From: Paracraurococcus lichenis | Lineage (GTDB): Bacteria; Pseudomonadota; Alphaproteobacteria; Acetobacterales; Acetobacteraceae | Reading direction: 5' to 3' | Length of the DNA stretch: 64,000 nucleotides | Assembly: GCF_030657435.1 (NCBI RefSeq) | Contig: NZ_JAUTWS010000010.1 | Span: forward strand, 124,001-188,000 | Part shown: piece after piece, positions 25,223 to 34,059 of the stretch | How the letters are laid out: the number at the start of each line of letters is the position of its first letter | Position numbering within the stretch: the first letter of the stretch is position 1 | The notes under the pieces: model-generated | What the model was told of the DNA's origin: nothing | Seen by the model: only the letters and a program-made list of their open reading frames with translations | Database searches by the model: none | Program-made: the position numbers and the translations under genes

Positions 25223-26759
25223 GCGCCACCTGTTCCGCGCCGCCCATCAGCAGGCCGATCGCCTCCACGCTGGTCTCCCCCACCGGCACCGGCGGGGAGA
25301 GGCGGCCGCCGCTCAGCACCGCGATGCGGTCGGCGATCTCCAGCAACTCGTCGAGGTCCTCGCTCACCACCAGCACGCCGGCGCCTCCCGCCGCCAGGTC
25401 GATCAGCGCCTGCCGGATGGCCAGCGCGGCGCCGATATCGACGCCCCAGGTCGGATGCGCCGCCAGCAGCACGCGCGGGCCGGCATCGATCTCCCGCCCC
25501 ACGATGAATTTCTGCATGTTGCCGCCCGAAAGGCTGCGGCCCTGCGCCGCGGTGCCGGAACAGCGCACGCCGTAGCGTTGGATCAGCCGCGCCGCGAGGG
25601 CGGCGACCGTCTTGAGGTCGATCAGCCCGCGCGGCGCCGTCGTGTCGTCCACGCGCGTCAGCAGCGCGTTCTCGGCCAGGGAATACTCGGCGACGGCGCC
25701 GCGGCCCAGCCGCTCCTCCGGGATGAAATGCAGGCCCCTGGCGCGCCGCTCCGCCGGGCCGAACCCGCCGATCGGCCGGTCGTCCAGCAGGATGCTGCCG
25801 GCGGGCGCGCGCCGCTCCCCTGCGAGGGCCGCCAGCAACTCCTTCTGGCCATTGCCCGCGACACCGGCGATGCCGAGGATCTCGCCGGCCCGCAATTCGA
25901 AGGCGATCCCGCGCAGGGCGGTGCCGAAGGGCTCGTCGCTCGGCAGGGTCAGGCGGTCCACCACCAAGCTGGGCGGCCCGGCCTCCCGCGCCGCGGGGCG
26001 GCTGGTATGGGTCAGGCCGCCGCCGATCATCATCTCGGCCAGGGACTCGGCGGTCTCGATCCGCGGGTCGCGGCGCGCCACCACCTGCCCCGCCCGCAGC
26101 ACCGTCGCGGCGGTGCAGAGGGCGCGGATTTCTTCGAGCTTGTGGCTGATGTAGAGGACCGAGCAGCCCTCCGCGGCCAGCCGGCGCAGCATGACGAAGA
26201 GGCCGTCCGCCTCCTGCGGCGTCAGCACACTGGTCGGCTCGTCCATGATCAGCAGCTTCGGCCGCTGCAGCAGGCAGCGCAGGATCTCCACGCGCTGGCG
26301 CTCGCCGACCGAGAGGTGGTGGACGTGCCGCCCCGGCTCCACCGCCAGCCCGTATTGCGCCGCGACCGCGCGGATCTCGGCGGTCAGCTCCGCCAGCGGC
26401 CTGGTGCTGCCGAGGCCAAGGGCGATGTTCTCGGCGACCGTCAGCGTCTCGAAGAGCGAGAAGTGCTGGAAGACCATGCCGATGCCCAGGCGCCGGGCGG
26501 CATTCGGGTCGGGGATGGCGACCGGCTCGCCTTCCCAGGCGATCTCGCCCGCATCGGGCTTCACCACGCCATAGACGATCTTCATCAGCGTGGACTTGCC
26601 GGCGCCGTTCTCGCCGAGCAGGGCGTGGATCTCGCCGGCGGCGACGCTCAGCGTGACGTCGTTGTTCGCCAGCATGCTGCCGTAGCGCTTGACGATGCCC
26701 GTCAGCGCCAGCCGCGGCGGCAGGACCTGCTGATGCATCAGCGGCATCCGATCCGGCAT
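25206..26759 (-). CDS. ABC transporter ATP-binding protein, two nucleotide-binding domains (NupO/YufO type)
   Basis: 517 residues with two fused ATPase domains. The N-terminal one has Walker A GENGAGKST, signature LSVGERQRVEI and Walker B LLIMDEPTSVL. The C-terminal one has a degenerate Walker A (GVAGNGQKELL) and LSGGNMQKFIVGREI, as is usual in sugar/nucleoside ABC ATPases where only one site is fully catalytic. It is first in the operon ATPase-permease-permease-BMP receptor. Confidence 0.93.
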   Translation of the reverse strand: MPDRMPLMHQQVLPPRLALTGIVKRYGSMLANNDVTLSVAAGEIHALLGENGAGKSTLMKIVYGVVKPDAGEIAWEGEPVAIPDPNAARRLGIGMVFQHFSLFETLTVAENIALGLGSTRPLAELTAEIRAVAAQYGLAVEPGRHVHHLSVGERQRVEILRCLLQRPKLLIMDEPTSVLTPQEADGLFVMLRRLAAEGCSVLYISHKLEEIRALCTAATVLRAGQVVARRDPRIETAESLAEMMIGGGLTHTSRPAAREAGPPSLVVDRLTLPSDEPFGTALRGIAFELRAGEILGIAGVAGNGQKELLAALAGERRAPAGSILLDDRPIGGFGPAERRARGLHFIPEERLGRGAVAEYSLAENALLTRVDDTTAPRGLIDLKTVAALAARLIQRYGVRCSGTAAQGRSLSGGNMQKFIVGREIDAGPRVLLAAHPTWGVDIGAALAIRQALIDLAAGGAGVLVVSEDLDELLEIADRIAVLSGGRLSPPVPVGETSVEAIGLLMGGAEQVAHAPAA

Positions 26760-27130
26760 GCCGCCGGAACCGGCTCAAGACCCTCGCAGTCGCGCAATCG
26801 CGAGCCCTCCTGCCGCTCAGGTTGCAGCAATTGTGCCATGGGCGCGAGGGCAGGAAAGGCCCGACGAGGCCGCGTCGTTGCGCGCCCTCTGGGCGGCGGC
26901 GCGCGCCTCTGCCTGCCGCAGCGGCAGGTTACCGCGATGTCAGCCGGACCGTCGGCCGATGCGAAGGCTGTCCGACTGGCCGCCCTTGTATGTTGGGCGA
27001 GCCGATTCAGACCTCCGGGCCATCCGGAGCACCCCACGAAGCGGCGCTTCGTGGGGACTCCTTCGGCCCTTCGGTCATCGGCACGCCTTAGGCGCCGTCA
27101 TGGGCTCGCTGCGACAGAGGGCCGGACGGT
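26760..27130. other. Gene-free gap with three hairpins
   Basis: 371 bases upstream of the nucleoside ABC operon and downstream of the PepSY-like gene. It holds CCTGCCGC-a-GCGGCAGG (26912-26928), CTCCGG-N5-CCGGAG (27013-27029) and an 11-bp stem CCCCACGAAGC / GCTTCGTGGGG (27032-27056). The last two lie just beyond the PepSY-like gene end and may terminate it. The promoter of the ABC operon should lie in 26760-26900, but no clear -35/-10 pair stands out. Confidence 0.5.
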
Positions 27131-27556
27131 TCAGCGCGTCACCGTGCCGGTGCGCGCATTCACCCGCACCTCCACCGGCGTGCCACTCTGGGAGGCGCGG
27201 AGGCGGATCGTCTCGCCCTCCCGGCCCACCTCCTCGACCCCGGTATAGCCGCGCTCGAGCAGCAGGCTGCGGGCCTGGCCCTCGGTCAGCGGCGGCTGCT
27301 CCCGCGGCAGGCCGGTCAGCGCGTCGATGCGGAGGTCGGGCACCTTCTCGCCGTAGCGGATGGCCTCCATCACCCGATAGGTGTCGCCCTCGCGCTGAAG
27401 GCTGCCGAGCTCCGTGTAGCCGCGCGCCCGCAGCACCGTGCGCACCTGATCGGCGGTGAGCCAGGCGGGGTCCGCGCGCTCCTGCTGCTGCGCGAGGGCC
27501 GGGCCCGCGAGGAGCAGGGCCAGGAGCAGGGTGGCAGGACGGCGGACAGGGATCAT
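27131..27556 (-). CDS. Secreted protein with two PepSY-like repeats
   Basis: 141 residues with a signal peptide (MIPVRRPATLLLALLLAGPA, cleavage near ALAQ). The mature region contains two similar units of about 50 residues: LTADQVRTVLRARGYTELGS...IDALTGLP and LTEGQARSLLLERGYTGVEE...VNARTGTV. Each resembles a PepSY/YpeB-type alpha-beta unit, a family often inhibiting proteases or acting in the periplasm. It stands alone between intergenic hairpins and a Bug receptor gene, so no partner is suggested. Confidence 0.7.
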   Translation of the reverse strand: MIPVRRPATLLLALLLAGPALAQQQERADPAWLTADQVRTVLRARGYTELGSLQREGDTYRVMEAIRYGEKVPDLRIDALTGLPREQPPLTEGQARSLLLERGYTGVEEVGREGETIRLRASQSGTPVEVRVNARTGTVTR

Positions 27557-27750
27557 GGCGCGGCTCCGCAGGGTTGTCGCCGCCGGGCGGGCGATGCCGG
27601 GTTAACCGCGCCCGGCCGGGATGGTTCACGGCGCGGAGGGTAGGTGCGGCGACGCTGTCGCCGAAGCCGTTGCGCGCGGCATGGCGCGCACAAAGGCGTT
27701 TGCCGGCGCGGCCTTCCCGCCCTGCGCGCAGCGCCGCTGGTCGCCTTCGC

Positions 27751-28728
27751 TCAGTCGGCGTAGGCGCCCGCGGCCTGGATGACGGGCCGCCACCGGGCCA
27801 CCTCCTCCACCAGGAACCGTCGGTGGAAGGCGATGGTCTGCCGCTCCTCCGACGGTACGTCGGTCAGCAATTCGGCATAGCGCTGGCGCAGCTTCTCCTC
27901 CTTCAGAGTCTCGCGCAGCGCGGCGGAGAGGCGCTCCTGGATCGGCTCCGGGGTGCCGGCGGGGGCGTAGAGGCCATGCCAGGTGCTCATGGCGATGCCG
28001 GGGAAGCCGGCCTCGGCGGTGGTCGGCACCTCCGGCAGGCCGGCCAGGCGCGCGGGGCTGCTGACGCCCCAGGCCTGCACGCGGCCGTCTCGGATATAGG
28101 GGATGGTGTTGGTCGCCTGGTCGCAGAGCAGGTCGATGCGCCCGGCCATGAGCTCGGCGATGGCCGGCGCGGTGCCGCGGAAGACGACGACGGTGGCCCG
28201 CGCCCCGGCCGCCTGCTGCACCAGCAACCCGCAGAGATTGGCGGCCGAGCCGAGGCCGGCAGTGGCGAGGTTCAGCGCCTCCGCCTCCGTGGTCAGCCGC
28301 TGCATGACGCCCTTGAGATCCTGCGCCGGGAAGCCGGGGCGCGTGACGATGGTCATGGCGGCGTCGGAGACGAGGCCGAGCGGCGCGAAGCTGCCGGGGA
28401 CGTCGTAGGGCAGCTTGCGGAAGAGCGTGGCGCTGGCGGCCATGCCGATGTTGTTGATCAGCAGCGTATAGCCGTCGGGCTTGGACTGCACCATGCGCTG
28501 CGGCCCGACGACGGACCCGCCGATGCTCTCCACGACGACGGGCTGGCCGAGATGCTTCCCCATGCTGTCCGCGACGATGCGGGTGATGGTGTCGGTCGGC
28601 CCGCCAGCGGCGCCGGCGGCGATCAGGGTGACGGGGCGGCTCGGGTAATCGCCCAGCCCCTGGGCCAGCGCTGCGGGCGCGGCGAGGAGCAGCGGGGCGG
28701 CGAGCAGGATGCGGCGCGGCAGGCGCAT
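27751..28728 (-). CDS. Tripartite tricarboxylate (Bug/TctC) family receptor
   Basis: 325 residues, signal peptide MRLPRRILLAAPLLLAAPAA with cleavage near ALAQ. Family blocks: SRPVTLIAAGAAGGPTDTIT, VVESIGGSVVGPQRM, KPDGYTLLINN, NLATAGLGSAANLCG and WHGLYAPAGTPEP. The ketopantoate-reductase-like gene ends 69 bases upstream of its start on the same strand, so both may act on one organic acid. The ligand is unknown. Confidence 0.9.
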   Translation of the reverse strand: MRLPRRILLAAPLLLAAPAALAQGLGDYPSRPVTLIAAGAAGGPTDTITRIVADSMGKHLGQPVVVESIGGSVVGPQRMVQSKPDGYTLLINNIGMAASATLFRKLPYDVPGSFAPLGLVSDAAMTIVTRPGFPAQDLKGVMQRLTTEAEALNLATAGLGSAANLCGLLVQQAAGARATVVVFRGTAPAIAELMAGRIDLLCDQATNTIPYIRDGRVQAWGVSSPARLAGLPEVPTTAEAGFPGIAMSTWHGLYAPAGTPEPIQERLSAALRETLKEEKLRQRYAELLTDVPSEERQTIAFHRRFLVEEVARWRPVIQAAGAYAD

Positions 28729-28765
28729 GGACGTGGATCTCCCGTGGGTTCGTTCTTCCTTGTGG

Positions 28766-28787
28766 GGGAGCGGCCATGGCCGCTCCC
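28766..28787. terminator. 22-base perfect palindrome after the PanE-like gene
   Basis: GGGAGCGGCCA-TGGCCGCTCCC, a perfect self-complementary sequence 10 bases past the end of the minus-strand reductase gene and 37 bases before the Bug receptor start. It could end the reductase transcript, although no T-run follows, or act as an operator for the receptor gene. Confidence 0.45.
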
Positions 28788-28797
28788 GGGCCCGCGG

Positions 28798-29862
28798 TCA
28801 GTTCAGCCGCAGCTCCTTGATGTGCCGCGGGTCGGGCTGCAGGTCGCCGCGCTCCACGCGCTTGACGATCTCGGTCAGCGCCGCATTGGCTGGCGTGGCG
28901 AGGCCGATCGCCTGCGCCTTGTCCACGATGAAGCCGTTGAGGAACTCGATCTCCGTCCGCCTTCCCTTGACCATGTCCTGGCCCATGGAGGGGCGGTGCG
29001 CGCCGCCGCCGGGCTTGCTGGCCTCCTTGATCCGGTGCTCGTCGTAGTCGCGCTTCGCCGCCGGGTCGCCCTCGCCGGCGCGGGCGATGACCTCCGGGTC
29101 CATGTGGAAGATCTCTTCCAGCACATAGCCCAGCGCCTGGCCGGTGCGGATGGCCTCGCTGCCGAGTCGCGCGGTGAAGTGGCGCAGCGTGTCGTCCAGC
29201 AGGATCTCCTTGCTGATCAGCCCGGTGCTGGCGGACATGCCGTTGCCCATGGCGTTGATCACCAGCTTCGACCAGCGCTCGCCCCACAGATTCGTCGTGG
29301 TGAGCGCGCTGTCGGCATGGGCCACCAGCGCCGTCACCTCCTGCGCGCGGTCGGTGATGCGGCCATGCACCTCGCCGACCCGGAAGACAGTATGCGCCGC
29401 GCCGCCCTTGCCGGAATTGCGGTGGACATGGCCGGGCGTCATCAGCTCGACCGTGATGGAGGAGGCAATGGACCCGAGCGTGCGGCCCCAGCCGACCACG
29501 CCGGCGATGGTCTCCTCGTTCATGCAGTTCTGCAGGGAAACGCAATAGCCGCCCGGCGCCAGGTACTGCTTCACCATCATGGTCGCCCAGGCCGTGTCGT
29601 AGGCCTTGACGCAGATGAAGGCGATGTCGAAGGGCCGTTCCTTCGCGACCTGCTGCAGGTCGGTGATGTGGATCGCCTTCACCGGCACGGTGAACTCTTC
29701 CACGTCCTTCAGATGGGTGATGCGCAGGCCCTTCGCCCGCATGGCCTCGACATGCTCGGGCCACATGTCGACGAAGGTCACGTCCTCCCCGGCCCGGACC
29801 ATATGCGCGCCGGCATAGCCGCCGACCGCCCCCGCGCCGATGATGGCGATGCGCTTGCCCAT
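28798..29862 (-). CDS. Ketopantoate reductase (PanE/ApbA) family protein
   Basis: 354 residues, longer than typical PanE (about 300). The N-terminal Rossmann motif is IIGAGAVGGYAGAHM, binding NADP(H). The C-terminal helical domain carries the ERWSKLVINAMGNGMSA block with the conserved catalytic Lys, and RRTEIEFLNGFIVDKA with the conserved Glu and Asn. Many paralogues reduce other 2-keto acids, and the linked Bug receptor suggests that is the case here, so pantothenate synthesis is not assumed. Confidence 0.85.
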   Translation of the reverse strand: MGKRIAIIGAGAVGGYAGAHMVRAGEDVTFVDMWPEHVEAMRAKGLRITHLKDVEEFTVPVKAIHITDLQQVAKERPFDIAFICVKAYDTAWATMMVKQYLAPGGYCVSLQNCMNEETIAGVVGWGRTLGSIASSITVELMTPGHVHRNSGKGGAAHTVFRVGEVHGRITDRAQEVTALVAHADSALTTTNLWGERWSKLVINAMGNGMSASTGLISKEILLDDTLRHFTARLGSEAIRTGQALGYVLEEIFHMDPEVIARAGEGDPAAKRDYDEHRIKEASKPGGGAHRPSMGQDMVKGRRTEIEFLNGFIVDKAQAIGLATPANAALTEIVKRVERGDLQPDPRHIKELRLN

Positions 29863-29986
29863 GGACGTCCCCTCATTCCCGTGGCGTTGCCGGCATCCTG
29901 CGCCGGGGCGGGGCGACCTCCAAGGGGGCTTGCCTCAGCGGGCGCAGGGAACATATAGTGAACTCCCAGAGAGCCCTGCTCCCCTC

Positions 29987-31243
29987 ATGGACCTGCGCCA
30001 CAAGCTCGAGATCCTCGCCGACGCCGCCAAGTACGACGCCTCCTGCGCCTCCTCCGGCACGGAGAAGCGGGACAGCCGGAAAGGCGGGATCGGCAGCACG
30101 GAGGGGATGGGCATCTGTCATGCCTATGCGCCGGACGGCCGCTGCATCTCGCTGCTGAAGGTGCTGCTGACCAATGCCTGCGTCTTCGACTGCGCCTACT
30201 GCATCAACCGCGCCAGCTCCAACGTCCCGCGCGCCCGCTTCACGGTGAAGGAACTGGTGGAGCTGACGCTGCACTTCTACCGCCGCAATTACATCGAGGG
30301 GCTCTTCCTCTCCTCCGGCATCATCCGCTCCCCCGACTACACCATGGAGCAGATCGTGGAGGTCGCGCGGCTGCTGCGGGAGGAGCATGGCTTCCAGGGC
30401 TACATCCACCTCAAGACCATCCCGGACGCGGCGCCGGAGCTGCTGGCCAGGGCGGGCCTCTATGCCGACCGGCTCTCGATCAACATCGAGCTGCCGCAGG
30501 AGCGGAGCCTGAAATCGCTGGCGCCGGAGAAGGACGCCCCCGGCATCCGCCGCGCCATGGCGCGCATGCGCCTGTGCATCGAGGAGGCGAAGGAGGCCAG
30601 GCGGGCCGAGCGCCGCGCCGCCGCCCCGCGCTTCGCGCCGGCCGGGCAGAGCACGCAGATGATCGTCGGCGCCGACGCGGCCGACGATCGCGCGGTGCTC
30701 GGCACCTCGGCCAACCTCTATGCCGGCTATGGCCTCAGGCGCGTCTACTACTCCGCCTATTCGCCGATCCCGGATGCGTCATCGCTGCTGCCGCCGGCCG
30801 CGCCGCCGCTGGTGCGGGAGCACCGGCTGTACCAGGCGGATTGGCTCCTCCGCTTCTACGGCTTCGAACTGGACGAGATCCTGGCCGGCGGCGAGGGCGG
30901 GATGCTCGACCTCGGCATCGATCCCAAGCTCGCCTGGGCGCTGAAGCTCCGGGACCGCTTCCCGGTGGACGTGAACCGCGCGCCCAGGGAGATGCTGCTG
31001 CGCGTGCCCGGCCTCGGCGCGAAGACGGTGGACCGGCTGCTCTCGGCGCGCCGCCACCGCAGCATCCGCAGCGACGACCTCGCGCGGCTCCGCCTGCCGC
31101 TCGGCAAGCTGCTGCCCTTCCTGGTCACCGCCGACCACCGGCCGCGCGGCGGCCTGCTGGACCGGACCGACCTGCGCGCCCGCCTCGCGCCGCAGACCGC
31201 CTTCGCCGCGCGCGCCCGGCCGCAGCAGCTCGCCCTGCTCTAG
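29987..31243 (+). CDS. Putative DNA modification/repair radical SAM protein
   Basis: 418 residues from ATG 29987. The radical-SAM cluster motif is CVFDCAYC (Cys65, Cys69, Cys72). The N-terminal KYDASCASSGTEKR and GICHAYAPDGRCISLLKVL blocks are those of the family paired with the UdgX/DUF4130 repair proteins. A C-terminal helix-hairpin-helix (VNRAPREMLLRVPGLGAKTV, then DRLLSARR) implies DNA binding. The next gene lies 92 bases downstream and encodes the usual partner. The reaction has not been established for this family. It probably acts on damaged or modified DNA. Confidence 0.88.
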   Translation: MDLRHKLEILADAAKYDASCASSGTEKRDSRKGGIGSTEGMGICHAYAPDGRCISLLKVLLTNACVFDCAYCINRASSNVPRARFTVKELVELTLHFYRRNYIEGLFLSSGIIRSPDYTMEQIVEVARLLREEHGFQGYIHLKTIPDAAPELLARAGLYADRLSINIELPQERSLKSLAPEKDAPGIRRAMARMRLCIEEAKEARRAERRAAAPRFAPAGQSTQMIVGADAADDRAVLGTSANLYAGYGLRRVYYSAYSPIPDASSLLPPAAPPLVREHRLYQADWLLRFYGFELDEILAGGEGGMLDLGIDPKLAWALKLRDRFPVDVNRAPREMLLRVPGLGAKTVDRLLSARRHRSIRSDDLARLRLPLGKLLPFLVTADHRPRGGLLDRTDLRARLAPQTAFAARARPQQLALL

Positions 31244-31335
31244 CCCATGCGTCCGCCCGCCCCTCTTCAGACCCCGCATTGCAGACCGGCATCATGTCCC
31301 AGGCCCTGACCATCCCGCAGGTCGCGGAGGCAGCG

Positions 31336-32877
31336 ATGAGCGACGGCATCGGCATCTTGCTACCCGGCCCGGCCGATTTCGGTGCCTGGCGGCTGCAGGC
31401 CCGGCGGCTGCTGGCGGCCGAGGTGCCGCCGGAGCGCGTGGACTGGCGCGTCGCGGGCGAGAGCCCTGGCCTCTTCGCCGGCGCGCCGGCGCCCGATGCC
31501 GCACCGGTCACCGCCAGCGTGCCGCGCAGCTTCCTGGAGCTGGCGGAGATCGGCATCCGCCACCGCGACCCCGCGCGCTTCGCCCTGCTCTACCGCATGC
31601 TCTGGCGCATCACGCATGGCGAGCACGGCCTCATGCAGATGGCGACCGACGCGGAGGTCGTGCGGCTGCAGGCCATGGCGAAATCCGTGCGGCGGGACGC
31701 GCACAAGCTGCACGCCTTCCTCCGCTTCCGCTGCATCGAGACGCCCGCCCGATCAGCGGAGGACGGCGTCCGGAGCCGTGAATCGGCCGGGCCGGACATG
31801 GCCGGCCCGAAATACGTCGCCTGGTTCGAGCCGGAGCACCACATCCTGGAAGCGGAGACCGGCTTCTTCATCCGCCGCTTCGCCGGGCTGCGCTGGTCCA
31901 TCCTGACGCCGGAGGCGAGCGCGCACTGGGACGGCGAGACGCTGCGCATGGGCCCCGGCGGCACGCGGCGGGAGGCACCGCCGGAAGACGCGCATGAGGA
32001 ACTCTGGCGCGCCTACTATGCCAGTATCTTCAACCCTGCCCGGCTGAAGCCCGCCGCCATGCGGGCCGAGATGCCGGTGAAGTACTGGAAGAACCTGCCG
32101 GAGGCGCGGGACATCCCCCGGCTGATGGCCGAGGCGCCGCGGCGCGTGGCGGAGATGGTCGAGCGCGGCGCGACCCCCGCCGCCGCCCGGCGCCAGCGCA
32201 ACCTGCATGTCCCGGCGCAGCCGATCGCGCCGCCGGACGTTGCGGAGGGCATGTCCCCCGACCTCTTCTCCCGCACCGAGGACCCCGCCGCCGCCCTCGC
32301 CGCGCTTCGCGCCGAGCTCGAGCGCCGCAACGACCTGCCGCCCTGGACCAGCAGCGCGACGCAGATGGTCTTCGGCGAGGGCCCGCCGGGCGCGCCGCTG
32401 CTCTTCGTCGGCGAGCAGCCCGGCGACGAGGAGGACCTGGCCGGCCGTCCCTTCGTCGGCCCCGCCGGGCGGCTCTTCGACCGCGCGGCGGTGGAGGCCG
32501 GCATCGACCGCCCCACCACCTACGTCACCAATGCGGTCAAGCATTTCAAGTTCAAGCCGACCGGGCGGCGCCGCCTGCACCAGAGCCCGGATGCCGGCGA
32601 CATCGCCTATTACCGCCCCTTCCTGAAGCGGGAGATCGAGATCGTCGCGCCGCAGCTCGTCGTCTCGCTCGGCGCGACAGCGCTGAAATCCCTCACCGGC
32701 AAGCCGCTGGCCATCACCAAGGTCAGGGGCGAGGTGATCGAGACGCCGGACGGGCTGCGCATCTTCCCGACCGTGCATCCTTCCTACTTGCTCCGCCTGC
32801 CCGATCCGGAGAGCAAGGAGCGGGAATATGCCCGCTTCGTCGCCGACCTGAAGGCGGCGAAGCGGGAGGTGGCGTGA
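31336..32877 (+). CDS. DUF4130 (TIGR03915-like) domain fused to UdgX uracil-DNA glycosylase
   Basis: 513 residues from ATG 31336, chosen because GCGGAG lies just upstream and MSDGIGILLPGPADF begins the domain; ATG 31294 would add 14 residues. Residues 1 to about 290 are the domain that pairs with the radical SAM protein (FLELAEIGIRHRDPARFALL, PVKYWKNLPEARDIPRLMAE). Residues from about 310 are family-4-like UDG: GEQPGDEEDLAGRPFVGPAG binds the 4Fe-4S/uracil region, and KPTGRRRLHQSP contains His415. In UdgX that His forms a covalent bond with the abasic site after uracil removal. The product is thus likely a suicide uracil-DNA glycosylase coupled to a second repair activity. Confidence 0.88.
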   Translation: MSDGIGILLPGPADFGAWRLQARRLLAAEVPPERVDWRVAGESPGLFAGAPAPDAAPVTASVPRSFLELAEIGIRHRDPARFALLYRMLWRITHGEHGLMQMATDAEVVRLQAMAKSVRRDAHKLHAFLRFRCIETPARSAEDGVRSRESAGPDMAGPKYVAWFEPEHHILEAETGFFIRRFAGLRWSILTPEASAHWDGETLRMGPGGTRREAPPEDAHEELWRAYYASIFNPARLKPAAMRAEMPVKYWKNLPEARDIPRLMAEAPRRVAEMVERGATPAAARRQRNLHVPAQPIAPPDVAEGMSPDLFSRTEDPAAALAALRAELERRNDLPPWTSSATQMVFGEGPPGAPLLFVGEQPGDEEDLAGRPFVGPAGRLFDRAAVEAGIDRPTTYVTNAVKHFKFKPTGRRRLHQSPDAGDIAYYRPFLKREIEIVAPQLVVSLGATALKSLTGKPLAITKVRGEVIETPDGLRIFPTVHPSYLLRLPDPESKEREYARFVADLKAAKREVA

Positions 32878-32912
32878 TCCCGCGCCGCGCGGGCTGACGC
32901 GGCGCCGGTGGG

Positions 32913-33890
32913 CTAATCCCGGTTCAGCCCGGCGACCCGCACCAGCTCCGTCCATTTCGCCACGTCGGCGTCGATGCGCGCCCGCATCGACGCGGGTCCG
33001 CGCTGCTCCGGCGACGGCGCGGTGCTGGCGAGTTCCGCAAGCCGCGCCTGCAGCGCCGGGTCCTGCTGCGCCGCCTCGATCGCCGCGGCCAGCCGCGCGA
33101 GGATCGGGGCCGGCGTGCCGGGCGGCGCGGCGAAGCCGTTCCAGATCACCAGGTCGAAGCCGGGCAGGCCGGCCTCGGCAAAGCTCGGCACATCCGGCAA
33201 TTGCGGGATCCGCTGCGCCCCGCTGACCGCGAGCGCCACGGCGGTGCCGCCGCGATGGCCGGGGATCATGGTCACGGTCTGGTCGATCACCGCATCCACC
33301 GTGCCCGCCGCCAGGTCGCTCAGCGCCGGCCCGGCGCCGCGATAGGAGACGAGCGTCGCCTTCAACCCCGTCAGGTGCAGCAGGTAGCCCGGGGCGAGAT
33401 GGCTGGTGGTGCCGAGGCCGGCGGTGCCGAAGGTCGCCTTCTCGCCGCTGCGGCGGATGTGGTCCAGCAGCGCCGCCAGGCTGCGGATGCCGCCGCGCGG
33501 GCTGGCCGCCAGCACCATCGGCACATCCGCCACCAGCGAGACCGGCGCCATGTCGCGCCGCGGGTCGAAGCCGCTGTTGGGGTTGAGGGCATAGGCCACC
33601 GCCATGACGCCCATATTGCCGAAGGCCAGCGTATGGCCGTCCGGCTCCGCCCGGGCCGCGCGCTGCATGCCGATCAGCCCGCCGGCGCCGCCCACATTCT
33701 CCACCACCACGCTGCGGCCGAGCGAGGGGGCCATGGCCTGGGCGAAGAAGCGCGCCAGGGCGTCCAGCGTGCCGCCGGGGGCGGAGGGCACGAGGATGGT
33801 GACGGTGCGTTGCGGGAAATCCTGCGCCCGCCCGATGGCCGGCAGAAGGGGTAGGGCCAGCGCGGCGCGCCGGCCCAGTCTCGGTCGCAT
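32913..33890 (-). CDS. Tripartite tricarboxylate (Bug/TctC) family receptor
   Basis: 325 residues with a short signal (MRPRLGRRAALALPLLPAIG, cleavage near RAQ). Blocks: QRTVTILVPSAPGGTLDALA, VENVGGAGGLIGMQRAARAE, PDGHTLAFGNMGVMAVAYAL, FGTAGLGTTSHLAPGYLLH and WNGFAAPPGTP. Convergent with the UdgX gene, with 35 bases between. No permease gene is adjacent. Confidence 0.9.
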   Translation of the reverse strand: MRPRLGRRAALALPLLPAIGRAQDFPQRTVTILVPSAPGGTLDALARFFAQAMAPSLGRSVVVENVGGAGGLIGMQRAARAEPDGHTLAFGNMGVMAVAYALNPNSGFDPRRDMAPVSLVADVPMVLAASPRGGIRSLAALLDHIRRSGEKATFGTAGLGTTSHLAPGYLLHLTGLKATLVSYRGAGPALSDLAAGTVDAVIDQTVTMIPGHRGGTAVALAVSGAQRIPQLPDVPSFAEAGLPGFDLVIWNGFAAPPGTPAPILARLAAAIEAAQQDPALQARLAELASTAPSPEQRGPASMRARIDADVAKWTELVRVAGLNRD

Positions 33891-34059
33891 GACGTTCCTC
33901 GTGATGTCGTTATGCGACCCATCATGCCGGGCCGGCCCGGCACCGCAAGCGCCGTCCCGCGCCCACGGAGCGTGGTGCCCTGCCCCCGTGGGCAAGGGCC
34001 GGGCGCCCCGTCGCCGGCAGCGGCCCCGCAGGCGGAGCCGCCGCAGCGGCGGCAGCGCG

